Source: JAGXOF01 sp046545575 (lineage in GTDB: Bacteria; Chloroflexota; Dehalococcoidia; SZUA-161; SpSt-899). From it: DNA of 64,000 bases. Of this stretch, positions 15,179 through 24,672 are shown piece by piece. The notes under the pieces are model-generated. The model made no database searches. It worked only from the letters and a program-made list of their open reading frames with translations, and had not been told where the DNA came from. Location of the stretch: assembly GCA_046545575.1 (NCBI GenBank), contig JBKGZM010000002.1, positions 11,742-75,741 on the forward strand. Reading direction: 5' to 3'. The translations under genes and the position numbers were made by a program. Position 1 is the first letter of the stretch. Each line of letters begins with the position of its first letter.

Positions 15179-17531
15179 GCAGAAAGGGAGACATGCTCCC
15201 AAATCGGCGCAGGCGGGGAAACAGAAAGCCAGGCATTTCTCGCTAAATGTATTGCCTGATGACCTGTGGCTGAAGGTTCGGGATGGGGAGACCATCTGGG
15301 AGGCGTTACGGGATGCTGGCATAAAACTGGGCGAGTGTGGAGGTCTGGGGAGGTGTGGCAAATGTAAGGTCAAGATCGTCTCTGCTATCGGTGGTCCCAC
15401 GGAGGAGGAAAAGAAGTTCCTGGATGAAACCGAGATAGAGGAAGGAGTTCGGCTTGCCTGTCGAACTACTGTGGATAAAGACCTGGTGGTCTACATCAGT
15501 GAGCCCGAATCCGAGACGGAGTTTTCCCAAATTCTGCAAACCGGCTATCGCCCTCAGTTTAGCATTGATCCACTTCTCGATGAGCGCTTTATAACCATTC
15601 CATGGAGTTCACAGGATGAAGGTGTTTCCAATTTTGAGCTGGTGAAACGTGCGCTTGGCCCCGAGTACAAGAACCTTCGGGCTTCTCTGTATTGTCTTCG
15701 TGCCTTGCCGGAGATGATGAAGGAAAGCGAGTTTCGGGGAGCGGCTGTGCTTCACGGGACTCAGCTGATAACGTGGCAGGAATTGGAAGAAATGCACTCA
15801 CTCTACGGCCTGGTTTTCGACATTGGAACAACCACTCTCGTGGGGAAGCTTGTCAATCTGGTAGACGGAATCGAGGTGGCGGTGGTCTCCCGTCTCAATG
15901 ACCAGAGCAAGTATGGTACGGATGTAATCAGTCGTCACCAGTATGTGAAGGAACACCCCAATGGTTTGGAGAATTTATATCAGATTCTGATTGAGAACCT
16001 GAATCATATAACCGAGCGTTTGTTTAAGACTGCTGATATTGACCCGAACGGGGTCTTCATCGCTGTTGCTGCCGGCAATACCACAATGCAACACCTGCTC
16101 CTCAAGCTGGACCCGTCAGGCATTGCTGAGGCCCCGTTTGCCCCGGTCGTTACCGATGGCCTTATCCTGAGGGCTTCGGATGTAGGACTGAAATTGAATC
16201 CGGAGGCTCTGTTTTATATGATGCCAGCCAAGTCGGGTTACATAGGCGGGGATCACATAGGTGTCATCATTGCTTCCGAGGCCGCTGAACAGGAAGAAGA
16301 AATCATCCTCGCTATGGATTTTGGAACAAATGGCGAGATATTTCTCGGCAATAAGGAGAGAATGATGACATGTTCTGCAGCTGCGGGCCCTGCCCTTGAG
16401 GGGGCGAGGATTTCTTTCGGGATGATTGCTGCTGCGGGGGCGATTGAGGCGGTAAGCTTCGAAGAGGGGGACCTTCATTATCAGGTTATCGGCAATATAA
16501 GGCCAAAGGGGATTTGTGGAAGCGGTTTGGTGGAACTGGTCGCGGTGTTGCTGGAGTTAGGAGTCATAGATAGCGAGGGGCTTGTTCAGCCTCCACAAGT
16601 AAAGGTAGCGGATGCTTTGAGTTCAAGGGTTATCAAGAACGAGTCAGGGGTCAATGATTTCCTGGTGGCCTCTGCTGAGGAAAGCTATAACGGCAAGCCA
16701 GTTTACCTGACCCAAAAGGACGTGCGCGAACTTCAATTGGCCAAGGGAGCTATCGCCGCTGGTACAAAGACTTTGATGGATGAGATGGGTATAGGGGTTG
16801 AGGACATTCATCAGGTATATCTGGCTGGGGCATTGGGCAACTATGTCAATCCTAATAGTGCCATGCGCATTGGCCTTATACCTATGGTCGATCGAGGGCG
16901 CGTTAGTTCATTGGGGAATGCGGCAAGCACAGGAGCATCTATGGTCCTGTTGTCAAAGGAGTACTGGCGCCTTGCCAATGAGCTTGCTGATTCTATTGAG
17001 CATGTTGAACTGTCCTCACGCCTGGACTTCAACGAGTATTTCATTGATGAGATAGATTTCCCGAAGGGGAAGATGATGTCCCTTTACCGTGAAGAGATGG
17101 AAGAGGAGCTGATGGCGAACATCACTGTCTCCGAGGTAATGAGTCCTGACTTCCCCACTGTGTCCTCCACCATGACCCTTGAGGAACTGCGTAAGAGCTT
17201 GCAGGCTACCGGTCATCATGGCTTTCCCGTTGTTAACGGGGAGGGAGGACTGGTTGGGGTAGTGACCCTTGCGGATTTGGAGTCTGCTATACGGGCGGGT
17301 AAGAGAAATGTCACTGTGGGCGACATTGCCACAAGAGAGCCTTTTGTGGCATATCTAGATCAATCTCTCCATGAGGTACTACGGGCCTCTGAAAAGGACT
17401 ATGGCCGCATCCCTGTGGTGGACCGTGATGATCCGGCGTACTTACTTGGGGTGTTACGCAGGCATGATATTATACGGGCATATAGCAAGCGAGCAAGTCA
17501 GAGGGTGAAGGCAGCCGAGGAAAGCGAATAG
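15150..17531 (+). CDS. RACo-like reductive activator of corrinoid proteins with C-terminal CBS pair
   Basis: ATP-dependent repair enzyme that re-reduces inactive Co(II) corrinoid to Co(I). The N-terminal 2Fe-2S domain carries C63, C69, C72 and C104 (GECGGLGRCGKCK and LACRT). An ASKHA-type DUF4445 body follows (LVFDIGTTTLVGKLV, LAMDFGTNGEI, LAGALGNYVNP). The last ~140 residues add two CBS motifs (ITVSEVMSPDFPTV, VGDIATREPFVAYLD), which are not part of standard RACo/RamA proteins and usually bind adenine nucleotides or SAM. ATG 15150 with GGGGG upstream is preferred; TTG 15138 is in frame. The protein probably reactivates the corrinoid protein at 10824. Confidence 0.9.
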   Translation: MEESKQQNPEQKGRHAPKSAQAGKQKARHFSLNVLPDDLWLKVRDGETIWEALRDAGIKLGECGGLGRCGKCKVKIVSAIGGPTEEEKKFLDETEIEEGVRLACRTTVDKDLVVYISEPESETEFSQILQTGYRPQFSIDPLLDERFITIPWSSQDEGVSNFELVKRALGPEYKNLRASLYCLRALPEMMKESEFRGAAVLHGTQLITWQELEEMHSLYGLVFDIGTTTLVGKLVNLVDGIEVAVVSRLNDQSKYGTDVISRHQYVKEHPNGLENLYQILIENLNHITERLFKTADIDPNGVFIAVAAGNTTMQHLLLKLDPSGIAEAPFAPVVTDGLILRASDVGLKLNPEALFYMMPAKSGYIGGDHIGVIIASEAAEQEEEIILAMDFGTNGEIFLGNKERMMTCSAAAGPALEGARISFGMIAAAGAIEAVSFEEGDLHYQVIGNIRPKGICGSGLVELVAVLLELGVIDSEGLVQPPQVKVADALSSRVIKNESGVNDFLVASAEESYNGKPVYLTQKDVRELQLAKGAIAAGTKTLMDEMGIGVEDIHQVYLAGALGNYVNPNSAMRIGLIPMVDRGRVSSLGNAASTGASMVLLSKEYWRLANELADSIEHVELSSRLDFNEYFIDEIDFPKGKMMSLYREEMEEELMANITVSEVMSPDFPTVSSTMTLEELRKSLQATGHHGFPVVNGEGGLVGVVTLADLESAIRAGKRNVTVGDIATREPFVAYLDQSLHEVLRASEKDYGRIPVVDRDDPAYLLGVLRRHDIIRAYSKRASQRVKAAEESE

Positions 17532-17573
17532 CCGTCCTTGGCTACAGTCACGGTAATCGACCTCCAACGCCTC

Positions 17574-17602
17574 TTGTAAAATGGAATCAAGTACGATATA
17601 CT
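17574..17602 (+). promoter_or_regulatory. Promoter of the small zinc-ribbon gene
   Basis: TTGTAA (17574-17579), a 17-base spacer and TATACT (17597-17602), 30 bases before the GTG start at 17633. Its presence suggests that the small gene is transcribed apart from the methyl-transfer operon. Confidence 0.6.
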
Positions 17603-17632
17603 GAGGCTGTTAATTTTGGTGGAGGTGGTATT

Positions 17633-17848
17633 GTGGATCAATTCGTCTTTCCGAAATGTCAGAAGTGCCAACAGGGTGATCTTGTCCCCTTATCAGATTA
17701 TGGTGGACGGGAAGCAGCACCTGTACATTATAAGGCGTGGGTTTGCACCAATCCTGAATGTGGCTTTAACATAAAGGTCAGGAATGGTGATATCTACGTC
17801 AATGAGCCCATTATCAATGGCTCAGTGAGAACTAACCGAGCACATTAA
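17633..17848 (+). CDS. Small zinc-ribbon-like protein of unknown function
   Basis: A 71-residue protein with two Cys pairs, CQKC near residue 9 and CTNPEC near residue 39, spaced as in a zinc ribbon. No family is recognised with confidence. The start is GTG behind GGAGGTGG. It has its own promoter and ends 3 bases from the end of rpoD on the opposite strand. Role unknown; possibly nucleic-acid binding or a metal-site protein. Confidence 0.7.
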   Translation: MDQFVFPKCQKCQQGDLVPLSDYGGREAAPVHYKAWVCTNPECGFNIKVRNGDIYVNEPIINGSVRTNRAH

Positions 17849-17851
17849 ATC

Positions 17852-19441
17852 TCACTCAAGGTAATCTTTTAGCTTTTGGGAAAATTGAGGATTGTGAAGC
17901 CTTCGTAGGGCTTTTGCTTCGATTTGGCGTATGCGTTCGCGCGTAACGTCGAACTCGTGCCCTACCTCTTCGAGAGTGCGGTTGCGACCATCTTCAAGAC
18001 CGAACCTCAAGCGAAGTACTTTACGCTCGCGTTCGGTGAGTTCGTTGAGGACCTGCTCAAATTGTTCTTTGAGAAGTAAATGTGAGGCCACGTCAGTGGG
18101 AGTGGCTTTTGTATCCTCTATGAAGTCGCTGAGCTGCGTGTCTCTGTCCTCTCCGATCGGGGTTTCCAGAGAGATCGGTTCCTGAGTCATTCTGAATATC
18201 TCTTCCACTTTGTCGGATGATATGTTCATTTCCTTGGCTATCTCGCGGGCAGTGGGTTCCCTCCCGTATTCCTGAGCCAGAACGCGGCTTACTCGCATTA
18301 GCTTGTTGATGGTTTCCACCATGTGGACAGGTATTCTGATGGTTCGTGCCTGATCCGCAATAGCCCTGGTTATAGCCTGCCGTATCCACCAGGTCGCGTA
18401 CGTACTGAACTTGTACCCTCTTCTGTAATCGAATTTCTCCACAGCCCTGATAAGGCCTATGTTTCCCTCCTGTACGAGGTCCAGAAGCGACATACCCCTA
18501 CCTATGTATTTCTTGGCGATACTCACAACCAGACGGAGGTTTGCCTCGGTCAGATGTTGTTTCGCTTTCCTGCCTTCCTCCTTCACAGTATCGAGGTGGG
18601 CGAGGAATTCTCCCTGATAGGGAGCTACCATTTCACGTATCTTGTCTTTGTACTCTGGGTCACTGAGCTTTTGAAGCAGGTCCTGTCCCTCAAGAGAGTA
18701 TATTAAGTCGTGGGGGAGGATACTGCAATCCAGTGAGAGGTTTACCAAGGTGTTCTCTATGGAATCCATGGAGGTATGGGCTATATTGGCTACTGCCATT
18801 ATGAGGCGGCGATTTATCTCTCCATCCAGCGCATCCTGCAAACTGGGGTGGTAAAGTGTTTCTGCAATGGACGTCTCAGCAGATATATCCAGTTCATCCC
18901 TCAAGACATCGATGAATTCCAGGGCTTTGCCGATTTCCTGCAGCATCCATTCCATGATGCCGACAGCAGAGGGAGTTGTTCCCTTTTGCTCACGCAATAG
19001 CCGATCGACGTATTGGACGTGTTTGCTTTCGTCCATCTTCCGTGCCAGTATTTTCTCATTATGTGCATTCAATAAGGGAACCTGACCCATTTCCCGAAGA
19101 TACATCCGCACTGGATCATCGATCATCTCCTCCAGTTCCAGGTGAGGTTCGTCAAGGTCAAGTTCCTCCAGTTCAGCTTCTTTCCCCTCAATTTTGCTTA
19201 CCATTGACGCTGCATCTATCCACTCTTCGACCCCTTTGTCTTCGAGTTCATGCTCACTATGCTCGATTTCCTCTATATCGTTAGGCAGTACAGCGGGGGC
19301 TTCTTCTCGATGAGGCTTATCTTCTTCAGAGCCTGTGACATCATCAGGAGCTGGATCGCCCACATCTGCCTTGGGAGGATCGTATTCCGGTTTTTGTTGG
19401 TGTTTCTCCTCTGGACCTTCCATTCTTTCCCCCGATCTCAT
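17852..19441 (-). CDS. rpoD: Primary RNA polymerase sigma factor (sigma-70)
   Basis: Housekeeping sigma factor of about 529 residues. Region 1.2 (DDPVRMYLREMGQVPLL) is followed by a non-conserved insert, then regions 2.1-2.4 (DLVQEGNIGLIRAVEKF, KFSTYATWWIRQAITRAI), region 3 and region 4.2 (LEEVGHEFDVTRERIRQIEA). The N-terminal ~100 residues are acidic, as in region 1.1. ATG 19441 overlaps the dnaG stop (ATGA); ATG 19423 with GGGGGAAAG upstream is the alternative. The gene is last in a minus-strand row ppsA-dgt-dnaG-rpoD. The promoters seen in this window fit its conserved -10/-35 recognition regions. Confidence 0.97.
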   Translation of the reverse strand: MRSGERMEGPEEKHQQKPEYDPPKADVGDPAPDDVTGSEEDKPHREEAPAVLPNDIEEIEHSEHELEDKGVEEWIDAASMVSKIEGKEAELEELDLDEPHLELEEMIDDPVRMYLREMGQVPLLNAHNEKILARKMDESKHVQYVDRLLREQKGTTPSAVGIMEWMLQEIGKALEFIDVLRDELDISAETSIAETLYHPSLQDALDGEINRRLIMAVANIAHTSMDSIENTLVNLSLDCSILPHDLIYSLEGQDLLQKLSDPEYKDKIREMVAPYQGEFLAHLDTVKEEGRKAKQHLTEANLRLVVSIAKKYIGRGMSLLDLVQEGNIGLIRAVEKFDYRRGYKFSTYATWWIRQAITRAIADQARTIRIPVHMVETINKLMRVSRVLAQEYGREPTAREIAKEMNISSDKVEEIFRMTQEPISLETPIGEDRDTQLSDFIEDTKATPTDVASHLLLKEQFEQVLNELTERERKVLRLRFGLEDGRNRTLEEVGHEFDVTRERIRQIEAKALRRLHNPQFSQKLKDYLE

Positions 19442-21228
19442 TGCCGGTCAAATGAGGTATATTGGCGTTGGAGCTCCGCTAACCGTTCCGACTTTTCCGA
19501 AGAGTCATCGCTTTCTTCCAGTGCACACTCCGCTTCGTAGACGAGACGTGACCGGATGCTCCGGGTCTCTAAACGATTGATGCAATCGGTTAATGCTTTC
19601 TCCTGGTCTTTTTGCCCCAGAGCCGGTTGCTCTTTATCGATGATCTTTTGAAGGTGTTCATGCAGAGCGGCATCGATGTGTTCCCGGATGTCCTTGTCGT
19701 TTTCGCTCTCTTCCGGCGGACCACAGGCGGACCAGGCGATAAAGATCTCCCTGTTCTCGCTACGCTCGAAATGCTCCGGCGATATGTCGCTGGCCATAGC
19801 CCTCAGCCCAGGATATGTGAGTAGCAGGTAAAGACAGTACTCCTCCAAGCGGTCTCCTCCATATCCTGATGTATACCGTGTGTCAGGTTGTTTGGCCTTG
19901 CCCTTCCTGGCTGGCTGCATACGGGCTGCCATGCCCGCCAGGGTTCTTTCCGTCAGTCCTACCATCTGTGATAACTTGCCGAGGTAAACCTCTCGTTCAA
20001 CGCTGTCGTTCATCTCGGATATCAGGGGCAGTAATTGCTCGCTTGCGTGGGATTTTCCTTCTGTCCTGGACAGATCGAACTTCTGAGTGGTAATAGCCAT
20101 CAGATAATCCATCAGTGGCTCGGCTTCCTCGGATAACCTCTGCCATTCGTCTGGCTGTTCTCTGATCATCTGGTCAGGATCTTTCCCCGCGGGTAGTGAA
20201 ACGATGTCGATCCTGGCAGAGGATTGGGAAGAGCCCAGCCAGTTCGGGGTTTGACGGGTTTTTTGGGTCAGAGCCTGCCGGCATATCTCAATTCCCCTGA
20301 GGGTAGCGGCATCACCTGCTGCATCAGGATCGAGCGCGAGACAAATATGTGTGGTAAGACCTTTAAGCATGGCGACCTGTGCTTCGGTAAGCGCAGTGCC
20401 CATGGACGCAACCACGTTGCGGAACCCATTCTGATGCGCAGCTAGAGCATCCATGTAACCTTCGACGATTATAACCTTCCCTTCTCGTCGTATATGTTCT
20501 TTTGCACGGTCGATCCCGTAAAGTATGTGGCTCTTGCTGAAAATCGGACTCTCGGCGGAGTTTAGGTATTTGGGCTGTGAATCGTCGAGTGCTCGCGCCC
20601 CAAAGCCTGTAACTCGCCCGCTGCTGTCCGTTATGGGGAACATCAAACGCCCGCGGAACCGGTCGTATGTACGGTTCTCCTTCTGCACGAGAAGCCCTGC
20701 ATCCACGAGGTCTTTTTCGCTGTATCCCTGACCTCTAAGGTGCTGCTTCAGGGCGTCCCATTCATCTAGGCTGAAACCCAGCTGGAATTCCTGTACTGTT
20801 TCCTCCAATAGCTCTCGCTTCTTGACATACTCTCTCGCTGTACGGGCCGCTGAAGAGTCGAGGAGCAGTTGATGATAGTACTGAGCGGCGGCTTCGTTTA
20901 TGCGGTAGAGCTTCTGGGTTTGCTCGCTTTCCTGTGACTTGGCCTTTTTATCGGTTATGGGTACGCCAGCTCGCTGGGCAAGGTTCCTAAGAGCTGAGCC
21001 GAAGTCCAAGCCTTCCTGTTTCATGACGAACGAAATAACGTCTCCGCCAACGCCACAGCCAAAACATCTCCAGCTTTGCCGGTCGGGGAAGACGAAGAAT
21101 GAGGGAGTCTTCTCAGTATGGAAAGGGCACAATCCCCTGTAATTGCGCCCTGATTTCTGGAGGCTTATGTAGTCCGATATAACTTCAACTACGTCTAATC
21201 TTTGCTTTACCTCGTCAGCGGTGCTCAT
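19438..21228 (-). CDS. dnaG: DNA primase
   Basis: Makes RNA primers for replication. The N-terminal CHC2 zinc finger is C34, H37, C55, C58; the TOPRIM catalytic core contains VIIVEGYMDALAAHQ and LALDPDAAGD. The C-terminal helicase-binding part is present but ends early compared with long forms. The ATG at 21228 (MSTADEVKQRLD) is chosen because primases start with this segment and because it overlaps the dgt stop as ATGA; the longer frame upstream lies inside dgt. Confidence 0.97.
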   Translation of the reverse strand: MSTADEVKQRLDVVEVISDYISLQKSGRNYRGLCPFHTEKTPSFFVFPDRQSWRCFGCGVGGDVISFVMKQEGLDFGSALRNLAQRAGVPITDKKAKSQESEQTQKLYRINEAAAQYYHQLLLDSSAARTAREYVKKRELLEETVQEFQLGFSLDEWDALKQHLRGQGYSEKDLVDAGLLVQKENRTYDRFRGRLMFPITDSSGRVTGFGARALDDSQPKYLNSAESPIFSKSHILYGIDRAKEHIRREGKVIIVEGYMDALAAHQNGFRNVVASMGTALTEAQVAMLKGLTTHICLALDPDAAGDAATLRGIEICRQALTQKTRQTPNWLGSSQSSARIDIVSLPAGKDPDQMIREQPDEWQRLSEEAEPLMDYLMAITTQKFDLSRTEGKSHASEQLLPLISEMNDSVEREVYLGKLSQMVGLTERTLAGMAARMQPARKGKAKQPDTRYTSGYGGDRLEEYCLYLLLTYPGLRAMASDISPEHFERSENREIFIAWSACGPPEESENDKDIREHIDAALHEHLQKIIDKEQPALGQKDQEKALTDCINRLETRSIRSRLVYEAECALEESDDSSEKSERLAELQRQYTSFDRQ

Positions 21229-22256
21229 CTTGTTACCTCTTGCGCTATACGAAGCGCGTATTGATCTGTCATGCCGGCGATATAGTCTACCGCTGCTCGC
21301 TCGATTTTCCCCTCGGTTTTGGGGAACTCCTCCGGAAGCATGGTTGGGTTCTGAGTGTAGAAGCAATACAGGTGTCGAACAACTTCTCTTGCCCTTTCCG
21401 TCTCTTCCCTCATAGAACGAATAGTATAGACTCTCTCAAAAAGGAAATCTCGTAAGATGTTCATTGGTTCAAGGACCTTGGGACTCATAGAGATACATGG
21501 ATAACCATTCTGATCCTCTAAACCGGTTGCCGCCCAGGAATGATATATGACGTCTGTGACCAGGGTATTAATCCTCTCTCTGTGTGATTCCCCTAAAGCC
21601 CTGATTGCTGAGGTCGGTAAGTCCTCAACAGTTATCACTCCCGCCCTTATCGCATCGCCGATGTCGTGGTTTATATAAGCGATGGTGTCTGCCAACTTGC
21701 AGATCTGCCCCTCCAGGGTGCTAGATGTTTCCCAGTTTTCTCCGAGTATGCTTTCCCTGGATTTTGAATGCTTCAGTATGCCTTCGCGGACTTCCCGTGT
21801 AAGATTCAGTCCCTGGCCATCTTTCTCCAACACTTGTACAACTCTCAGGCTTTGTTCGTTATGTCTGAATCCGTTGGGGAACAGTTCATCAAGGACCTCT
21901 TCTCCAACGTGGCCAAAGGGAGTGTGGCCAAGGTCATGCCCCAGGCTGATAGCCTCTTCGAGGTCTTCGTTGAGGTTTAGTGCCCTGGCTATGGTGCGGG
22001 CGATCTGAGCAACTTCAAGAGTATGTGTAAGCCTTGTAACGTAATGGTCGCCCAGAGGAGCAATGAAGACCTGCGTCTTATGTTTTAATCGACGAAATGC
22101 TTTGGAGTGAATTATCCGGTCTCTGTCTCGCTGGAACTCAGTGCGTACAGGACATGGCTCCTCATACCTATCCCTGTGTGCAAATTTGCTCTTTGCTGCA
22201 TAGGGGGAAAGGCTTTCCTCGCGTTCCTCCAACCGCTCTCGAACGGAACGATCCAT
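21225..22256 (-). CDS. dgt: Deoxyguanosinetriphosphate triphosphohydrolase-like protein
   Basis: HD-domain dNTP triphosphohydrolase of about 343 residues, matching the short Dgt-like bacterial class. Metal-binding residues are visible in RLTHTLEVAQ and the HD motif GHDLGHTPFGH; the N-terminal FQRDRDRIIHSKAFRRLKHK is the conserved substrate-binding segment. ATG 22256 is preferred because GAGGGAG lies just upstream. It is translationally coupled to dnaG, an arrangement common in bacteria with a dgt-dnaG-rpoD cluster, where dNTP control sits beside priming. Confidence 0.93.
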   Translation of the reverse strand: MDRSVRERLEEREESLSPYAAKSKFAHRDRYEEPCPVRTEFQRDRDRIIHSKAFRRLKHKTQVFIAPLGDHYVTRLTHTLEVAQIARTIARALNLNEDLEEAISLGHDLGHTPFGHVGEEVLDELFPNGFRHNEQSLRVVQVLEKDGQGLNLTREVREGILKHSKSRESILGENWETSSTLEGQICKLADTIAYINHDIGDAIRAGVITVEDLPTSAIRALGESHRERINTLVTDVIYHSWAATGLEDQNGYPCISMSPKVLEPMNILRDFLFERVYTIRSMREETERAREVVRHLYCFYTQNPTMLPEEFPKTEGKIERAAVDYIAGMTDQYALRIAQEVTR

Positions 22257-22315
22257 ACTCCCTCGGGGCCTCGATAGCAATTATATCTGAGTATGTCAAA
22301 CATTACAACAGCAAT

Positions 22316-24562
22316 TTATTTGATCGAGTTTTCGACATCGGCGATAATTTCCCGCGTCTGCTCAATCATGTCAGCGTTAACTGATATCGAGGTTATACCC
22401 CATCGCACCAGGCGTTCTGTCAATTCAGGGTAGAATGAAGGGGCTTGACCGCAGATTGAGCATGTGAGACCTCTGGCAGTAGTAGCTCTTACTATCCTCT
22501 CCACGGCCATGAGCACGGCATCGTCCAGCTCATCAAATATGTCCGCTATCCGGGAATTATCGCGGTCGACGCCGAGAACGAGCTGCGTCAAATCATTGGA
22601 TCCGATAGATACCCCATCTATGCCCGCGTCAACAAATTGGTCGATGAGGAAAACATTCGAGGGTATTTCCGCCATCATCCAGATCTTGAAATCGTCCGAG
22701 GAAATCATTCCAGCTTCTCCCAGGATGTTCTTTGTCGAGATGAGTTCGCTCACCGTACGTACAAATGGGAGCATGACCCAGAGGTTTTTGTATTCCCGTC
22801 GCACTTTCCTGATAGCTGCCAGTTCCAGTTTGAAGCTTTCAATTCTGCTTACGTATCGAGAGCATCCCCTGTATCCGATCATGGGATTTTCCTCTATGTC
22901 CTCGAATTCCTTTCCTCCCATGAGATTGCGATACTCGTTTGTTTTAAAGTCCGTAGTTCGATAAACCACCGGTCGTGGATTGAATGCTTTGGCAAAAAGC
23001 ATAAGTCCCTCGGCTAATTGGTCGATAAATTCCTCCTCCCGCCCTTCCCTGAGGAGGAAACTGGGGTGCATCCCGATTTGTGCGATCATGAATTCCGCTC
23101 GCAGGAGACCGATTCCGTCCACATTGCGGGCTGCCACATCCTCCGCCAGTTCTGGCTCAGCACAATTAACATAGAGCTTGGTTTTGGTCTTAACTTTCGA
23201 ACCGCGAGAGGTAGTGGAAGCGCCTTTTTTCTTTGGCTTTCTTATTCCTTCGTACACATTGCCACTGGAACCGTCCACGGTGATTCCCTGGCCATCTTTT
23301 AACGCGGTAGTGGCTTTCTCGGCCCCTACCACGCAGGGGACGCCCAGTTCCCTGCTCACAATGGCTGCATGGCAGGTCCTTCCCCCACGTTCGGTAACGA
23401 TAGCAGATGCCCTTTTCATGGCTGGAACATAGTCCGGATTGGTCATTTCGGCCACCAGGACTTCACCCTTATTGAGTTTCCCTGTCTCCGAAACATCGGA
23501 GATGATCTTAACATGGCCAGACCCTATTCCAGGGCTTGCCGGGGAGCCGCTTAGCAACAGGGGAGAATTGATCACTTCCTCCGTATCTGTTTTAGCTTTG
23601 ACGGAATCCGTTGTAGTTATTGGACGTGTCTGGACCACATAGAGTTTGCCGTTCTCCATGGCCCATTCGATGTCCTGGGGGGCTTTGTAATGCTTTTCTA
23701 TTCGCCTTCCGATCTTGGCGAGGGCCACTATGATATCATCGCTTATTTTCTGCTCGCTTTGTTTTTCTTTGGGCACTGCCATTTCTATGTTGGCGTCCTC
23801 GAAATGGCCTTGGTTGGTATCCTTGACCAGCTGCCACTCTTGCGTGGCGGTCTCCTTGTGGAGGATTGTGAAGTCTATTCTGTCTACCAGGTACATGTCC
23901 GGGGTCACATTTCCGGATACGATCGATTCGCCCAGACCATAGACCGCCTCAATCATTATCCTTTTCGTGCCGGTGACCGGGTCTATAGTAAACATAACTC
24001 CAGAGGTATTTGATTGAACCATTCTCTGGACAGGGACAGCTATCCCTACACTGAGGTGGTCGATGTTTTGTTCAGCTCGATAAAATATAGCTCTTGGCTC
24101 AAATAGTGAAGCCCAACATTCCTGAACCGCTTGAATAACCTGCTGTGTTCCCTCGACATTGAGAAATGTCCGCTGCTGTCCGGCGAAGGAGGCTGTTCCC
24201 AGGTCCTCGGCAGTAGCTGATGAGCGCACAGCTACCAATCCCGCCTGTCTCTCGTAGGCATTTGCAATCTTCTGGGAGATATCTTCGGGCATCTTGGCTT
24301 CCGAAATCCACTTTTTGACTTGGGAAGCAACTTCATATAATCGGTCGCTGTCATTAGGATCAAGGTTGGACAGGACACTGTTAATCTTTTCCTTTAGGCT
24401 GGATTCTTCCATGAAACGAAAAAATGACTCTGTGGTGACGATAAATCCCGGTGGTACGGGAATGCCGGATCTGACCATCTCGCCGAGATTTGCCCCTTTT
24501 CCACCTACTAAAAGTAAATCCCCCTTGCCCACATCAGAAAACCCCACCACCTGTTTTTCCAT
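22316..24562 (-). CDS. ppsA: Phosphoenolpyruvate synthase
   Basis: Converts pyruvate, ATP and water to PEP, AMP and phosphate. The 748 residues cover the ATP-grasp domain (LVGGKGANLGEM, VRSSATAEDLGTASFAGQ), the swivelling phosphohistidine domain (GGRTCHAAIVSREL, with the phosphorylated His) and the C-terminal TIM barrel (GSNDLTQLVLGVDRD, CSICGQAPSFYPE). Slightly shorter than the E. coli enzyme (792). AGGAGG precedes the ATG. Beside an acetyl-CoA synthase operon it serves gluconeogenic carbon flow. It probably heads the transcript continuing into dgt-dnaG-rpoD (59-base gap). Confidence 0.96.
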   Translation of the reverse strand: MEKQVVGFSDVGKGDLLLVGGKGANLGEMVRSGIPVPPGFIVTTESFFRFMEESSLKEKINSVLSNLDPNDSDRLYEVASQVKKWISEAKMPEDISQKIANAYERQAGLVAVRSSATAEDLGTASFAGQQRTFLNVEGTQQVIQAVQECWASLFEPRAIFYRAEQNIDHLSVGIAVPVQRMVQSNTSGVMFTIDPVTGTKRIMIEAVYGLGESIVSGNVTPDMYLVDRIDFTILHKETATQEWQLVKDTNQGHFEDANIEMAVPKEKQSEQKISDDIIVALAKIGRRIEKHYKAPQDIEWAMENGKLYVVQTRPITTTDSVKAKTDTEEVINSPLLLSGSPASPGIGSGHVKIISDVSETGKLNKGEVLVAEMTNPDYVPAMKRASAIVTERGGRTCHAAIVSRELGVPCVVGAEKATTALKDGQGITVDGSSGNVYEGIRKPKKKGASTTSRGSKVKTKTKLYVNCAEPELAEDVAARNVDGIGLLRAEFMIAQIGMHPSFLLREGREEEFIDQLAEGLMLFAKAFNPRPVVYRTTDFKTNEYRNLMGGKEFEDIEENPMIGYRGCSRYVSRIESFKLELAAIRKVRREYKNLWVMLPFVRTVSELISTKNILGEAGMISSDDFKIWMMAEIPSNVFLIDQFVDAGIDGVSIGSNDLTQLVLGVDRDNSRIADIFDELDDAVLMAVERIVRATTARGLTCSICGQAPSFYPELTERLVRWGITSISVNADMIEQTREIIADVENSIK

Positions 24563-24650
24563 TTAGAGTCCTCCTTCTATTTGGCTTTTTGTCGCTTGCT
24601 CATCCATTTTCGTTGCTATTTTACTCTCAGGAATAGGGGATATAAAAATT

Positions 24651-24672
24651 CCCCGCGGATGATCCCGTGGGG
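24651..24672. terminator. Hairpin with flanking T/A runs in the ppsA leader
   Basis: CCCCGCGG (24651-24658) pairs with CCGTGGGG (24665-24672) around a 6-base loop, followed by GTTTTATT on the plus strand and by ATTTTTAT on the minus strand. On the minus strand it would lie ~90 bases upstream of ppsA and could act as an attenuator, though that strand has one A-C mismatch. It may equally be a boundary terminator. Confidence 0.45.
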
